From the NCBI GenBank assembly GCA_913774925.1, contig CAJYKB010000121.1, positions 1 through 34,046 on the forward strand: a stretch of 34,046 nucleotides of DNA, written 5' to 3'. A program made the position numbers and the translations under genes. This DNA comes from an uncultured Sphingomonas sp. (GTDB lineage Bacteria > Pseudomonadota > Alphaproteobacteria > Sphingomonadales > Sphingomonadaceae). The notes under the pieces are model-generated. The model made no database searches. It was not told where the DNA came from and saw nothing but the letters and a program-made list of their open reading frames with translations. Positions 24,058 through 32,141 of the stretch are shown piece by piece (position 1 is the first letter of the stretch; every line of letters starts with the position of its first letter).

Positions 24058-24743
24058 CGGTGCCGCTCGACGCAGAGCCGGAACGGAAAGGCGCGGTAGA
24101 TTCGCGCGTCTTCCGCGGCGGCCGCAGAGAGAATCGCGGGCCATTCGCCGGGGCGATAGCTGCGCGCGATCGACAGATGGCCGTCGTGGCGCACGATCGG
24201 ATGCCAGCGGAACAGCGCGGCGAGCAGCGGCCAGCCGCGATAGGCGAAGGCGTGACGATGCAGGTCGTTGACGAGCCAGCCGACCGCGGCATGCCGCTGC
24301 ATGAAGCGCACGAAGTCGAGGAGCTGTGCGTCGGTCATGTGATGCGCGACCAGGCTGGAGACGATGAAGTCCCACGGCTCGCCGGCCAGATCGGCATAGT
24401 CGCCGGTGCGCCAATCGATCGCCGCGCCGATCGGGGTATGCGCGCGCGCCGCGGCCTCGCTGCGTGGGTTGAGGTCGATGCCGACGAGGTCGAACGCGAC
24501 GCTGCGGCGCTCTCCCCACCGCGCGATGCGGCGGAGCATATCGCCGTCGCCGTACCCCACGTCGAGCAGGCGATAGCGCCGCCCCGGTGTCGTCAGCCGG
24601 CGCAGGAACGCCAGCGTCGGGCGCGCGGCGAGGGTGATGCGGTTCACCTTCGCCAGATCGGCGACGACGTCGGCATAGGTGGCGGCGGGCAGGTCGTCCG
24701 CGTCCATCAGCTCCTCGGCCACGGCGCGAATCGCAAGCGTCAT
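24054..24743 (-). CDS. Class I SAM-dependent methyltransferase of the polyketide cluster
   Basis: A 229-residue methyltransferase. Motif I is YRLLDVGYGDGDMLRRIARW (about residues 57-76) with Tyr in place of the usual Cys/Gly in DVGxGxG. FDLVGIDLNPRSEAAARA binds the SAM ribose, DFIVSSLVAHHMTDAQLLDFVRFM is motif IV with a helix, and VGWLVNDLHRHAFAY follows. The His-rich HHMTD and NDLHRH segments are usual in small-molecule O- or C-methyltransferases. The ATG at 24741-24743 overlaps the PKS stop, and its own stop overlaps the flavoprotein start. It corresponds to SrsB in phenolic-lipid clusters. Its target is inferred to be the polyketide product. Confidence 0.85.
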   Translation of the reverse strand: MTLAIRAVAEELMDADDLPAATYADVVADLAKVNRITLAARPTLAFLRRLTTPGRRYRLLDVGYGDGDMLRRIARWGERRSVAFDLVGIDLNPRSEAAARAHTPIGAAIDWRTGDYADLAGEPWDFIVSSLVAHHMTDAQLLDFVRFMQRHAAVGWLVNDLHRHAFAYRGWPLLAALFRWHPIVRHDGHLSIARSYRPGEWPAILSAAAAEDARIYRAFPFRLCVERHR

Positions 24744-25786
24744 GCCGATCGCCCGAACGCGAACCCCTCCGCCGCGAGGCCGGGACCGAAGGCAAGCGCG
24801 ACACCGTAGTCGGGTACGGGGCGATCCAGCAGCCGGGCGAGGGCGAACATCAGCGTGGCGGAGGACATGTTGCCGTTGTCGGCCAGCACCCCGCGCGACA
24901 CGTCGAGCGCGTTGGCGGGCAGATCGAGCGCGGAAGCTACCGCATCCAGGATCGAGCGTCCGCCGGCATGGACCGCCCAGGCATCCGGGGTCCGCCCGCC
25001 GGTGATCGCGGCGACCAGCGCCGGATCCCTCAACGCGGTCGCGATCCGGCCGGGCACTTCGCCCGACAGGTGCATCGCGAAGCCGCGATCGGTGACGTCC
25101 CAGCGGATCAGCGCGCCCGAATCGGGGAGGGTGGTGGCGAAGGGGCGACCCATCGGCAGCCCGGTGGTATCGCCGCTGACCAGTGCCGCAGCGGCGCCGT
25201 CGCCGAACTGGAGCATGGCCAGCAGCGGCTCGAGCCGATCCTCCGCCTGGAGGTGCAGCGTGGACAACTCGACGGTGACGACCAGAACCCGCGCCGCCGG
25301 TTCGGACCGGACGATGTGGCGCGCGGTGCGCAGCGCGGCGACCGCGGCGTAGCAGCCCATGAAGCCGACGAGTGTCCGCTCGACCGCAGGCGACAGCGCG
25401 AGCGCGGCGGCGATGCGCTGGTCGATGCCGGGCGCGACGAAGCCGGTGCAACTGGCGACGACGAGATGCGTGATCCCGTCGAGCGAGGCCCGGGCCGCGA
25501 GGTCGGCGATGGCGGCGAGCGCCAACGCGGGTGCGGCCTGGGCATAGAGGGCCATCCGCGCAGCGGTCCCGGGATGCGGCTCCGCGGCGTAGAAGCCGCC
25601 TGGCGCAACCGGCGGATCGGGGAGCACCGACCAGCGGTGACCGATCCCGGACCGCGCCGCCATGCGATCGAACAGCTTCGCCTCCGCCGCCGGCAGGCGC
25701 GCGCGCGCCCAGCCGACGAACGCGGCGTGGATGTCCTGTGCAGGGACGGCGGTGCCGATGGCATTGATATGGGGCCTGGTCGCCAT
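24740..25786 (-). CDS. Type III polyketide synthase (chalcone/stilbene synthase family)
   Basis: A 348-residue homodimeric polyketide synthase that extends an acyl-CoA starter with malonyl-CoA and cyclises it. The catalytic triad is complete: Cys113 in VVASCTGF, His273 in WAVHAGGRSILDAV and Asn306 in NGNMSSATL, matching Cys164, His303 and Asn336 of chalcone synthase. Other family blocks are GFMGCYAAVAALRTARHIV, LQFGDGAAAALVSG and the C-terminal GVALAFGPGLAAEGF. The ATG at 25784-25786 is preferred to one four codons earlier. It leads an overlapping three-gene operon that would make a methylated, oxidised resorcinol, pyrone or quinone lipid. Chain length cannot be predicted by eye. Confidence 0.92.
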   Translation of the reverse strand: MATRPHINAIGTAVPAQDIHAAFVGWARARLPAAEAKLFDRMAARSGIGHRWSVLPDPPVAPGGFYAAEPHPGTAARMALYAQAAPALALAAIADLAARASLDGITHLVVASCTGFVAPGIDQRIAAALALSPAVERTLVGFMGCYAAVAALRTARHIVRSEPAARVLVVTVELSTLHLQAEDRLEPLLAMLQFGDGAAAALVSGDTTGLPMGRPFATTLPDSGALIRWDVTDRGFAMHLSGEVPGRIATALRDPALVAAITGGRTPDAWAVHAGGRSILDAVASALDLPANALDVSRGVLADNGNMSSATLMFALARLLDRPVPDYGVALAFGPGLAAEGFAFGRSA

Positions 25787-25862
25787 CGCAACGATCAACG
25801 CCTCATGCCGGATTTCGGGTACAAGAGCGCCTCAACAGGCGAACCTATCCGCCGGGATAGGA

Positions 25863-25949
25863 TGGTGCGGTCGAGAAGACTCGAACTTCCACGTCCTTTC
25901 GGACACAACGACCTCAACGTTGCGCGTCTACCAATTCCGCCACGACCGC
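25863..25949 (-). tRNA. tRNA-Leu (anticodon GAG)
   Basis: An 87-nt tRNA with encoded CCA. The acceptor GCGGTCG pairs with CGACCGC, followed by discriminator A and CCA. The D arm has GGCGGAATTGGTAGACGC. The anticodon stem CAACG / CGTTG encloses loop TTGAGGT with anticodon GAG at 25913-25915. A long class II variable arm GTCC-GAAA-GGAC is present, as expected for Leu. The T arm GGAAG-TTCGAGT-CTTCT is complete, with one G-T pair. It reads CTC and CTT leucine codons. No integrase or attachment duplication is seen beside it. Confidence 0.97.
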
Positions 25950-26039
25950 ACGTGGATGTACGACGGGGCAGGCCCGACGTTTGGCAAGGACGCGCCCCTA
26001 GCATCGCCTTTTGAGACTGGCAACGTCGAAAAAGACGCG

Positions 26040-26777
26040 TCAGCTCGCCTCGCCGACGAAGCTGAGGTCGAGCCGCTTCGAACTGGCGGGCACGTCGACC
26101 TGCGCCGAGTTGAAATCGATCGCGGCACCCGGCGCCAGCGTGCGCTGCTGCGGGGTGATCGTCCAGCTGAACACGATCTTGTCCTGCGCGTCGCGCAGGT
26201 CGGCGCGGATGTCGGGGACGCGCTGGCGCGTGGGCGACGGGTTAGTGATCTGTCCGCTGACCGCGAACAGCTCCGACCCGTTGGCCATCTTGCGCCGCTC
26301 GATCGGATTGTCGACGATCCGCAGCGGCAGCTCCTCCGGCCCGATCGACAGGCCGATCTGCTGCGCCAGCCCCGGTGCCGTGGTCCACAGGATGATCCCC
26401 ACCGCGATGAGCATCAGCAGCCCGGCGGCGAGCGACGCGATGGTGCGGACCCGGGTGTTGTTGCGGGTCGGGCGGAACGGCGGGCGATGCGCGAAGGCAT
26501 CGTAGCCCGGCGTCCCCGCCGGCGGGGCGACGAACGGCTCGGGCGGGGGTGCGGCGGCCGGCATCGGCGCGCCCGGGGCAGCCGGGGCGGGCTCCGTCAC
26601 GACCGCCGCCGGGACAGCGGCAGGTTGCGGCTCCGGCTCCGGGACTTGCTCCGGTTCGGGCGGATCCTGATACCAGCTGTGACGGCAGTTGGCGCAGCGC
26701 ACGGTGCGCCCCGTGGTCCCGATCGCGCTGTCGGGGACCAGGTAGCGGGTGCGGCATTCGGGACATTCGAGAAGCAT
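26040..26777 (-). CDS. MJ0042-type zinc-ribbon membrane protein
   Basis: A 245-residue protein. The N-terminal 40 residues are an MJ0042 zinc ribbon (LECPECRTRYLVPDSAI ... VRCANCRHSW) with CPEC and CANC metal ligands. A Pro/Ala-rich linker follows, then one membrane segment (SLAAGLLMLIAVGIILW, about 132-148). The C-terminal domain (about 165-245: NGSELFAVSGQITNPSPTRQRVPDIRADLRDAQ ... FSWTITPQQRTLAPGAAIDF) resembles the FxLYD/DUF3426-type fold. It is divergent from ftsE, an arrangement common in alphaproteobacteria, but any link to cell division is only inferred. The ATG at 26775-26777 places the ribbon at the N-terminus. Confidence 0.87.
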   Translation of the reverse strand: MLLECPECRTRYLVPDSAIGTTGRTVRCANCRHSWYQDPPEPEQVPEPEPQPAAVPAAVVTEPAPAAPGAPMPAAAPPPEPFVAPPAGTPGYDAFAHRPPFRPTRNNTRVRTIASLAAGLLMLIAVGIILWTTAPGLAQQIGLSIGPEELPLRIVDNPIERRKMANGSELFAVSGQITNPSPTRQRVPDIRADLRDAQDKIVFSWTITPQQRTLAPGAAIDFNSAQVDVPASSKRLDLSFVGEAS

Positions 26778-26835
26778 GGACGCAGGCACCGGCTGGACGG
26801 AAACCGAATCTAAACACCTGTCCCGTGCCGATGGC

Positions 26836-26855
26836 AAGCACGTCGAGGCGTGCTT
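26836..26855. other. Hairpin in the divergent MJ0042-ftsE spacer
   Basis: AAGCACG-TCGAGG-CGTGCTT is a perfect 7-bp inverted repeat in the 133-bp region holding the two opposing promoters. It could be a regulator site shared by both genes. No known operator was recognised. Confidence 0.25.
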
Positions 26856-26910
26856 GAAGCGTCCGAAGGCGCGTGCGATGGCAGGTGACGATTACACAGG
26901 TTGAGGCCGG

Positions 26911-27630
26911 GTGGCGGGAATCGTCCAGTTCGAGAATGTCGGATTGCGCTACGGCCAGGGCGACGAGGTGCTGCGCGACCTGTCGTTCGCGCTGGCGCCG
27001 GGCGAATTCTATTTTTTGACCGGGGCGAGCGGCGCGGGCAAGACGTCGCTGCTCAAGCTCCTCTACCTGGCACAGCGCCCCAGCCGCGGGGTGATCCGGC
27101 TGTTCGGCACCGACGTGGTGACGCTGCCGCGGCAGCGCATCCCCGGGTTCCGGCGGCGGATCGGCGTCGTCTACCAGGATTTCCGGCTGGTCCCCCATCT
27201 GTCGATCGCGGACAATGTGGCGTTGCCGCTGCGCATCGCCGGGGTTCTGGAAGGCGAGGTGCGCCAGGCGGTGGGCGAGATGCTGGCCTGGGTCGGGCTG
27301 ACCCACCGCGCCGATGCCCGCCCGCCGACGCTGTCGGGCGGCGAGCAGCAGCGCGTGGCGATCGCGCGTGCCGTGATCGGCCGCCCGGAAATTCTGGTCG
27401 CGGACGAGCCCACCGGCAACGTCGACGAGGCGATGGCGGAGCGGCTGATGCAGCTGTTCGCCTCGCTCAATGGCCTCGGCACGACGGTGGTGATGGCGAC
27501 GCACGACCTCAGCCTCCTGAACCGGGTAAAGGCGGCGCAGATGATCCGGATCGTCGACGGCCGGCTGCACGATCCCACCGGCAGCCTGCGCTTTCCGCCG
27601 TCGCGCCCGGTCGAGCGGGGTATGGCATGA
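26911..27630 (+). CDS. ftsE: Cell division ATP-binding protein FtsE
   Basis: The 239-residue ATPase of the FtsEX complex, which controls peptidoglycan hydrolases at the division septum. It has Walker A GASGAGKT (38-45), a Q-loop VVYQDFRLVPHLSIADNV, the ABC signature LSGGEQQR (141-148), Walker B ILVADEPTGN and the H-loop MATHD. Two short internal features, FYFLTGASGAGKTSLLKLLYL and the Y-Q-D Q-loop, are typical of FtsE rather than LolD. The start is the GTG at 26911. It overlaps ftsX by 4 nt. Confidence 0.95.
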   Translation: MAGIVQFENVGLRYGQGDEVLRDLSFALAPGEFYFLTGASGAGKTSLLKLLYLAQRPSRGVIRLFGTDVVTLPRQRIPGFRRRIGVVYQDFRLVPHLSIADNVALPLRIAGVLEGEVRQAVGEMLAWVGLTHRADARPPTLSGGEQQRVAIARAVIGRPEILVADEPTGNVDEAMAERLMQLFASLNGLGTTVVMATHDLSLLNRVKAAQMIRIVDGRLHDPTGSLRFPPSRPVERGMA

Positions 27631-28496
27631 CGCCATCGACCACCCGCGTGCTCGACGCGGCGCGGCAGGGGCGCGCGATGGCCTGGGTGCTGGCGATCAT
27701 GCTGTTCCTGACGATCCTGGCCGCCGCCGCGGCGATCGGCACCGCGGGGGCGGCCGGGGCGCTGGAGCGCGAACTGGCGGGTCGTGCCACGGCGCAGGTC
27801 GCCGCGGCCGATGCGCCCGCCCGGCAGGCGGTTGCGGCACGGGTGCTGGCGGCGTTGCGGCAATCCTCCGCGGTGCGCCATGCCGAGGCGGTGCCGCAGG
27901 CGGCGCTGGAGCGGCTGCTGGGGCCGTGGCTGGGCGACGCGGCTAACGACGACCTTCCCATCCCCGCGCTGATCGACATCGATCTCGCCGACCGTCCCGA
28001 TGCGGTCGAGCGGGTGCGCACGCTGCTGACGCGGGTTGCGCCGGGGGCCACGCTGGAGCGGCACGACGATGCGATGGCACCGGTGGGACGGTTGCTGACG
28101 AGCGTCACCGCGCTGGCGGTCGCGCTCGTCGCGTTGATGGCGACCGCGACCGCGGCGGTCGTGGTGCTGGCGGCACGTGCCGGGCTGGATGCGCACCGCA
28201 CCACGATCGAGGTGATGCACGGGCTGGGCGCGACCGATGTCCAGGTCGCACGGCTGTTCCAGCGGCGGATCGCCCGCGACGCCGCGCTGGGCGCATTGGT
28301 CGGCGGGGTGGCGGCATGGATCGTCGTGGCCGTGCTGGGATGGCAGGTCGCCGCGGCGGGATCGCAGCTGCTGGGCGGCGCGGCGCTGGGGCAGGGCGGC
28401 TGGATCACGATCGTCGCGCTGCCGTTCGCCTTCGTCGCGCTGGCCGCGACCGTGGCGCGGCGGACGGTGACCGCGTCGCTGGCGCGCACGCTGTGA
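27627..28496 (+). CDS. ftsX: Cell division membrane protein FtsX
   Basis: A 289-residue membrane partner of FtsE. Four membrane segments are visible: one near residues 18-45 (MAWVLAIMLFLTILAAAAAIG), then a periplasmic domain of about 120 residues, then three segments from about 155 (LLTSVTALAVALVALMATATAAVVVLAA) to the C-terminus (AAWIVVAVLGWQVAAAG, WITIVALPFAFVALAATVA). HRTTIEVMHGLGATDVQVARLFQRRIARDAALGA is the typical FtsX cytoplasmic loop. The ATG at 27627 overlaps the ftsE stop, and its own stop overlaps the next gene as GTGA. The periplasmic domain diverges strongly between families. Confidence 0.9.
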   Translation: MTPSTTRVLDAARQGRAMAWVLAIMLFLTILAAAAAIGTAGAAGALERELAGRATAQVAAADAPARQAVAARVLAALRQSSAVRHAEAVPQAALERLLGPWLGDAANDDLPIPALIDIDLADRPDAVERVRTLLTRVAPGATLERHDDAMAPVGRLLTSVTALAVALVALMATATAAVVVLAARAGLDAHRTTIEVMHGLGATDVQVARLFQRRIARDAALGALVGGVAAWIVVAVLGWQVAAAGSQLLGGAALGQGGWITIVALPFAFVALAATVARRTVTASLARTL

Positions 28497-29056
28497 TCCG
28501 GCGGCTGATCGCGCTGGCGCTGCTGGGCTGGGCGCTGGGTTTCGTCGCGTTCATGTGGCTGCTGCCGGGGCCGGCGGCCTTTGACGAGCGCACCGATGCG
28601 ATCGTCGTGCCGACCGGCGCGGCGGGGCGGATCGCCCGCGGGCTGGAACTGCTGGAGGCGGGGCGGGCACGGCGGATGCTGGTGACGGGGACCGCACCGG
28701 GGGTGACCCGCGCCGACCTGATCCGCGTCGCCGGCCATGCCCGCACCATCGCCTGTTGCGTCGACCTGGGGGCGGATGCGGTAGATACGCGGGGCAATGC
28801 GGAGGAAACCGCGGCATGGCTGGCGCAGCATCGCTATCGCACCATCCGGCTGGTAACGTCGGACTGGCATGCCCGGCGCGCCCGGCTGGAGCTGGCGTCC
28901 GCGCTGGATGACGGGGTGACGATCCTGGTCGACGGGGTGCCGAGCTTCCCGACGCTGGGGCAGGCGTTCAACGAATACAACAAGCTGCTGCTGCGCGCCG
29001 CCGCGATCGGCGGGCAGGCGGTGTGGCGGCGCGTGCCGCATGGGGGGCAGGCATGA
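28493..29056 (+). CDS. YdcF/SanA-like DUF218 protein
   Basis: A 187-residue protein with one N-terminal membrane segment (LIALALLGWALGFVAFMWLL) and a DUF218 (ElyC/SanA/YdcF) domain. Its signatures are DAIVVPTGAAGRIARGLELLEAGRARRMLVTG, TRGNAEETAAWLAQHRYRTIRLVTSDWHARRARLEL. DUF218 proteins affect envelope polymer precursor balance in enterobacteria. It starts with the GTG at 28493, overlapping ftsX, and is followed by plsC in a similar overlap, so all four genes from ftsE form one operon. Confidence 0.88.
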   Translation: MIRRLIALALLGWALGFVAFMWLLPGPAAFDERTDAIVVPTGAAGRIARGLELLEAGRARRMLVTGTAPGVTRADLIRVAGHARTIACCVDLGADAVDTRGNAEETAAWLAQHRYRTIRLVTSDWHARRARLELASALDDGVTILVDGVPSFPTLGQAFNEYNKLLLRAAAIGGQAVWRRVPHGGQA

Positions 29057-29763
29057 CGGCGTGGCGGATCATCAGGGCGCTGGCGTTCCGGCTGGTGTTC
29101 TACGCCGGGTCGGTGCCGATCCTGCTGATCGTGCCGCTGGTCGCGCTGCTCGGCGGGCAGCGGATGATGGTGCCCTATGCGCATGGCTGGTCGCGCTTTC
29201 ACCGCTGGGCCGCGGCGACGTTCCTGGGGGTGCGCACCCGGTTCGAGGGGACGCTTCCCGACTATCCGGTGCTCTACGCCGCCAAGCACGAGGCGATGTA
29301 CGAGACGGTCGAGCTGTCGTTCCTGCTCCACGGCCCCGCCGTGGTCTTGAAGCGCGAACTGACCCACATCCCGCTGTGGGGCTATGCCACCAAGGTATAC
29401 GGTGCCATCGCTGTCGACCGTGACGCCTCCGCCGCGGCGCTGCGGCGGCTGGTCAAGGAGGCGGGCGTCGCCAAGGCGCAGGGGCGCTCGGTCATCGTCT
29501 ATCCCGAGGGGACGCGGGTGCCGCATGGCGAGACGCCGCCGCTGCGCTCCGGCTTCGCCGGGCTCTACAAGACGCTGGGCTATCCGGTGATCCCGATCGC
29601 GACCGACAGCGGGCGGTTTGTGCCCCGCAAGGGCTGGCCGCGCGCCGGCGTGGTCACGATCCGGCTGGGCGAGGAAATCCCCGCCGGACTGCCGCGGAGG
29701 GACGCCGAGGCGCGGGTCCATGCCGCGATCAACGCGCTTGCCGCGACGGGGGGCGAGGGGTAG
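29053..29763 (+). CDS. plsC: 1-acyl-sn-glycerol-3-phosphate acyltransferase (PlsC family)
   Basis: A 236-residue lysophosphatidate acyltransferase family member, making phosphatidic acid at the inner membrane. One N-terminal membrane segment (about 12-34: FRLVFYAGSVPILLIVPLVALL) is followed by the acyltransferase block. The catalytic motif is H-x4-E (KHEAMYE, His79 and Glu84) rather than the common H-x4-D. The lysophosphatidate-binding motif is VIVYPEGTRVPHGE. The start ATG at 29053 overlaps the DUF218 gene. Position after ftsEX-YdcF links lipid synthesis to division. The substrate could also be another acyl acceptor. Confidence 0.88.
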   Translation: MTAWRIIRALAFRLVFYAGSVPILLIVPLVALLGGQRMMVPYAHGWSRFHRWAAATFLGVRTRFEGTLPDYPVLYAAKHEAMYETVELSFLLHGPAVVLKRELTHIPLWGYATKVYGAIAVDRDASAAALRRLVKEAGVAKAQGRSVIVYPEGTRVPHGETPPLRSGFAGLYKTLGYPVIPIATDSGRFVPRKGWPRAGVVTIRLGEEIPAGLPRRDAEARVHAAINALAATGGEG

Positions 29764-29772
29764 CCGCAGGCG

Positions 29773-30420
29773 ATGCGCTGCCTGATCCCTGCCCTCGCCG
29801 CCCTGCTCCTCGCCACCCCGGTCGCGGCGCAGCGGGCCGACCGGGCGACGCCGGGCTGGGTCCGGGTGAAGCTGGAGACGGCGGACGGGCCGATCGTGCT
29901 GGCGCTCGACCGGCGGCATGCGCCCGCCACGACCGATAATTTCATGAAGTATGTCGATGACGGGCGGTTCGACGGGGTCAGTTTCTATCGTACCGCGCGC
30001 AACCGCAAGGCGCCGCAGTTCGGCTTCATCCAGTCGGGCATCCGCACCGATGCGCGCCGGTTCCTGGACATGATCCCGCACGAATCGACGCGGAAGACGG
30101 GCATCAAGCACCTCGACATGACGATCTCGATGGCGCGCAAGGGGCCGCCGGGGTCGGCCAACGGCAATTTCTTCATCACGGTCGGCGCGCAGCCGTCGAT
30201 GGACTGGACCCCGGCCAACCCGGGCTATGCCGCGTTCGGGCGCGTCGTCGGCGGGCAAGCGACGGTGAAGCGCATCCTGGCGGAGAAGACCGGCGGGGGC
30301 ATGAACGGCACGCTGATGCTCAAGCCCGTCCGCATCGAGCGGGCGATCCGGCTCGACGGCGTCGCAAAGCCCACCGGGCGGCCGCGCCCGTGGCTGATCG
30401 AACGGCGGCGCGACGGCTGA
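29773..30420 (+). CDS. Exported cyclophilin-type peptidyl-prolyl isomerase
   Basis: A 215-residue protein with a signal peptide (MRCLIPALAALLLATPVAAQ) and one cyclophilin domain: VRVKLETADGPIVLALDRRHAPATTDNFMKYVDDGRFDGVSFYRT, then FIQSGI, MTISMARKGPPGSANGNFFITVGAQPSMD, and YAAFGRVVGGQATVKRIL. It catalyses prolyl cis-trans isomerisation, here probably in the periplasm. The start ATG is 9 nt after plsC and precedes the signal peptide directly. The C-terminal tail (VAKPTGRPRPWLIERRRDG) is basic and without known motif. Confidence 0.9.
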   Translation: MRCLIPALAALLLATPVAAQRADRATPGWVRVKLETADGPIVLALDRRHAPATTDNFMKYVDDGRFDGVSFYRTARNRKAPQFGFIQSGIRTDARRFLDMIPHESTRKTGIKHLDMTISMARKGPPGSANGNFFITVGAQPSMDWTPANPGYAAFGRVVGGQATVKRILAEKTGGGMNGTLMLKPVRIERAIRLDGVAKPTGRPRPWLIERRRDG

Positions 30421-30467
30421 ACCCTTCCGCCGCCCCCGCCCGTTGATGCCCGACGAGGAGAGCGACG

Positions 30468-30629
30468 ATGGTGGACCAGCCCAACAAGCCCGGCGGCGAT
30501 TTCGACACGAGCGACGGCACGCCGCGCGAGGCCGAGGACGAGCAGGCGGTGAAGAACCAGGGGAAGGTTTCCCCCGAGGATTATCTCAAGAATGACGGCG
30601 GGCGTGCATCCGGGGACGACGTGACGTGA
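30468..30629 (+). CDS. Small acidic hydrophilic protein (53 aa)
   Basis: A short gene: MVDQPNKPGGDFDTSDGTPR, then EAEDEQAVKNQGKVSPEDYL and a Gly/Asp-rich end. It has a GAGGAG ribosome-binding site just upstream and no signal peptide. The high Asp/Glu/Gly/Gln content suggests a disordered stress-type protein; similar short proteins occur in sphingomonads, from memory. Its TGA stop (30627-30629) is immediately followed, in the same frame, by a truncated acylphosphatase. Function unknown. Confidence 0.72.
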   Translation: MVDQPNKPGGDFDTSDGTPREAEDEQAVKNQGKVSPEDYLKNDGGRASGDDVT

Positions 30630-30824
30630 CGCGCCGCCGGCTGGGTCCGCAACCGTGCCGACGGCAGCGTAGAGGCGGTGGTGGGGGGCGCGCCGGAGAG
30701 GGTCGAGACGATCGCGAAGCGCGCCCGGCAGGGCTCGCCCGCCGCCCGCGTCGAGCATGTGGCGGTGAGTGACGATACCCCGGCTGAGACGCGGGCGGGG
30801 TTCGAGCAGCGCGCCACGCTTTGA
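30630..30824 (+). pseudogene. 5'-truncated acylphosphatase remnant
   Basis: In frame right after the stop of the small acidic gene, the sequence reads AAGWVRNRADGSVEAVVGGA, then PERVETIAKRARQGSPAARVEHVAV, ending at TGA 30822-30824. This is the second two thirds of an acylphosphatase, including the conserved GWVRN-x-DGSVEA with the catalytic Asn. The first roughly 30 residues, with the phosphate-binding GRVQGVxxR loop, are missing and there is no usable start codon before the core. A deletion that joined the two genes would explain it. It is probably non-functional. Confidence 0.82.
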
Positions 30825-30857
30825 CGCGGGGCGACGCTGCGGGGTAGGCGCGGCGGC

Positions 30858-31568
30858 ATGACCGACACCCTGCTCGACGCCGGCTGGACCGCCGCGCTGC
30901 GCGGCGAATTCGACGCGCCGTACATGGCGACGCTGCGTGCCTTCGTCGCGGCGGAGGAAGCGGCGGGGAAGCGCATCTTCCCGCCCGCTGCGGAGCGGTT
31001 CGCGGCGCTGGCGCTGACCCCGCTGGAGGCGGTGCGCGTCGTGATCCTCGGGCAGGACCCGTATCACGGCGCGGGGCAGGCGCATGGGCTGTCCTTCTCC
31101 GTACGGCCGGGGGTGAAGGTGCCGCCGAGCCTGGCCAACATCTACAAGGAACTGGCGAGCGACTGCGGCGTCGCCGCGCCTGCGCACGGCCATCTGGCGC
31201 ATTGGGCGCGTCAGGGCGTGCTGCTGCTCAACACCGTGCTGACGGTCGAGGAAGGGCGCGCCGCGGCGCATCGCGATCGCGGATGGGAGCGGTTCACCGA
31301 CGCGGTGGTGCGCGCGGTGGCTGAGAAAGAGCAGCCGGTCGTCTTCCTGCTATGGGGCAGCCATGCGCAGAAGAAGGCGGCGTTCGTTCGGGACGTCAGC
31401 GCTGGCGGGCGGCATTTGGTGCTGACCGCGCCGCATCCCTCTCCGCTGTCGGCGTACAAGGGGTGGTTCGGATCGCGGCATTTCAGCCGGGCCAATGCGT
31501 TTCTGGCGCAGCACGGGCGGGGGACGATCGACTGGGCGCTGCCCGCGGTCGGGCAGGGCGGAAGTTGA
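30858..31568 (+). CDS. ung: Uracil-DNA glycosylase
   Basis: A 236-residue family 1 glycosylase that removes uracil from DNA. The water-activating loop is [21 protein letters not shown] with catalytic Asp67. Uracil-specificity residues lie in [12 protein letters not shown]. The DNA-intercalating loop [21 protein letters not shown] carries the catalytic His. The N-terminus is normal ([22 protein letters not shown]). It starts 33 nt after the acylphosphatase remnant and ends 6 bp from the convergent HTH-like gene. Confidence 0.96.
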   Translation: MTDTLLDAGWTAALRGEFDAPYMATLRAFVAAEEAAGKRIFPPAAERFAALALTPLEAVRVVILGQDPYHGAGQAHGLSFSVRPGVKVPPSLANIYKELASDCGVAAPAHGHLAHWARQGVLLLNTVLTVEEGRAAAHRDRGWERFTDAVVRAVAEKEQPVVFLLWGSHAQKKAAFVRDVSAGGRHLVLTAPHPSPLSAYKGWFGSRHFSRANAFLAQHGRGTIDWALPAVGQGGS

Positions 31569-31574
31569 CGAAGT

Positions 31575-32090
31575 TTACGCCACGTCGGCGCCGGAGGCGG
31601 GGTCCGCAGGCAGCCGGCTGAGCGCCGCGCCCAGCGTCTGATCGGCGTCGATGCCATGCCGAGCGTACCACTCGCGGTCGTTCCACGCGCCATAGCGGCG
31701 CGGGTCGCGGTAGCGCAGCAGGAACATGGTCAGCTTCTCGTCGAAGCGGCGGCGCTCGCCGATCTGCTCGCCCTGGTAGAAGACGGGCGTGGCGACGCCG
31801 TGGAGCGCGCGCGCCATCGCCGCCTCCGACAGCCGCGCCACGCCCACGTCGAGCGCGGCATCCCACGCCTCGCGGAACGCCGCGGCATCGGGACGGCGGC
31901 GCAGCGCATAGGCGGCGGCGCGCGACAGGCCGACGTGCGCCGCGGCCTCCTCGACACAGGCGGTTTCCGCCAGCGCCAGGATGAAGGCGCGCTGGCGCTG
32001 GGGCGTCCAGCCGTCGTGGCGCGCGCGCAGCGGGATGGGGGCGAAGGGCGGCAGCGGCTGCCGGGCGGGCGAGGGGGTGTCGTCGGTCAT
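31575..32090 (-). CDS. Hypothetical HTH-like protein
   Basis: A 171-residue protein I cannot assign to a named family. After a proline-rich opening, residues about 28-70 (WTPQRQRAFILALAETACVEEAAAHVGLSRAAAYALRRRP) have the layout of a helix-turn-helix: a leading helix, then ACVEEAAAHVGLSRAAAYAL as the turn and recognition helix. This is similar to the start of some terminase small subunits and sphingomonad hypothetical proteins. The rest (FREAWDAALDVGVARLSEAAMARALHG, ERRRFDEKLTMFLLRYRDPRRYGAW) is helical and basic. It may bind DNA. No phage genes are near. Confidence 0.6.
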   Translation of the reverse strand: MTDDTPSPARQPLPPFAPIPLRARHDGWTPQRQRAFILALAETACVEEAAAHVGLSRAAAYALRRRPDAAAFREAWDAALDVGVARLSEAAMARALHGVATPVFYQGEQIGERRRFDEKLTMFLLRYRDPRRYGAWNDREWYARHGIDADQTLGAALSRLPADPASGADVA

Positions 32091-32141
32091 GCCGGGGAGG
32101 AAGGCATATGTTGGAGGGTGTAGGACAGGGGAAAGTGAGCG

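Noticed and set aside
25863..25949. tRNA-Leu as an integration site of a genomic island
   Set aside because: No integrase gene and no visible duplication of the tRNA 3' end on either side.
27509..29041. 510-codon minus-strand open frame
   Set aside because: Antisense to ftsX and the DUF218 gene; Ala/Ser/Arg-rich with no motif.
31575..32090. Phage terminase small subunit
   Set aside because: Only the HTH-like layout is similar. No large subunit, portal or other phage gene is nearby.
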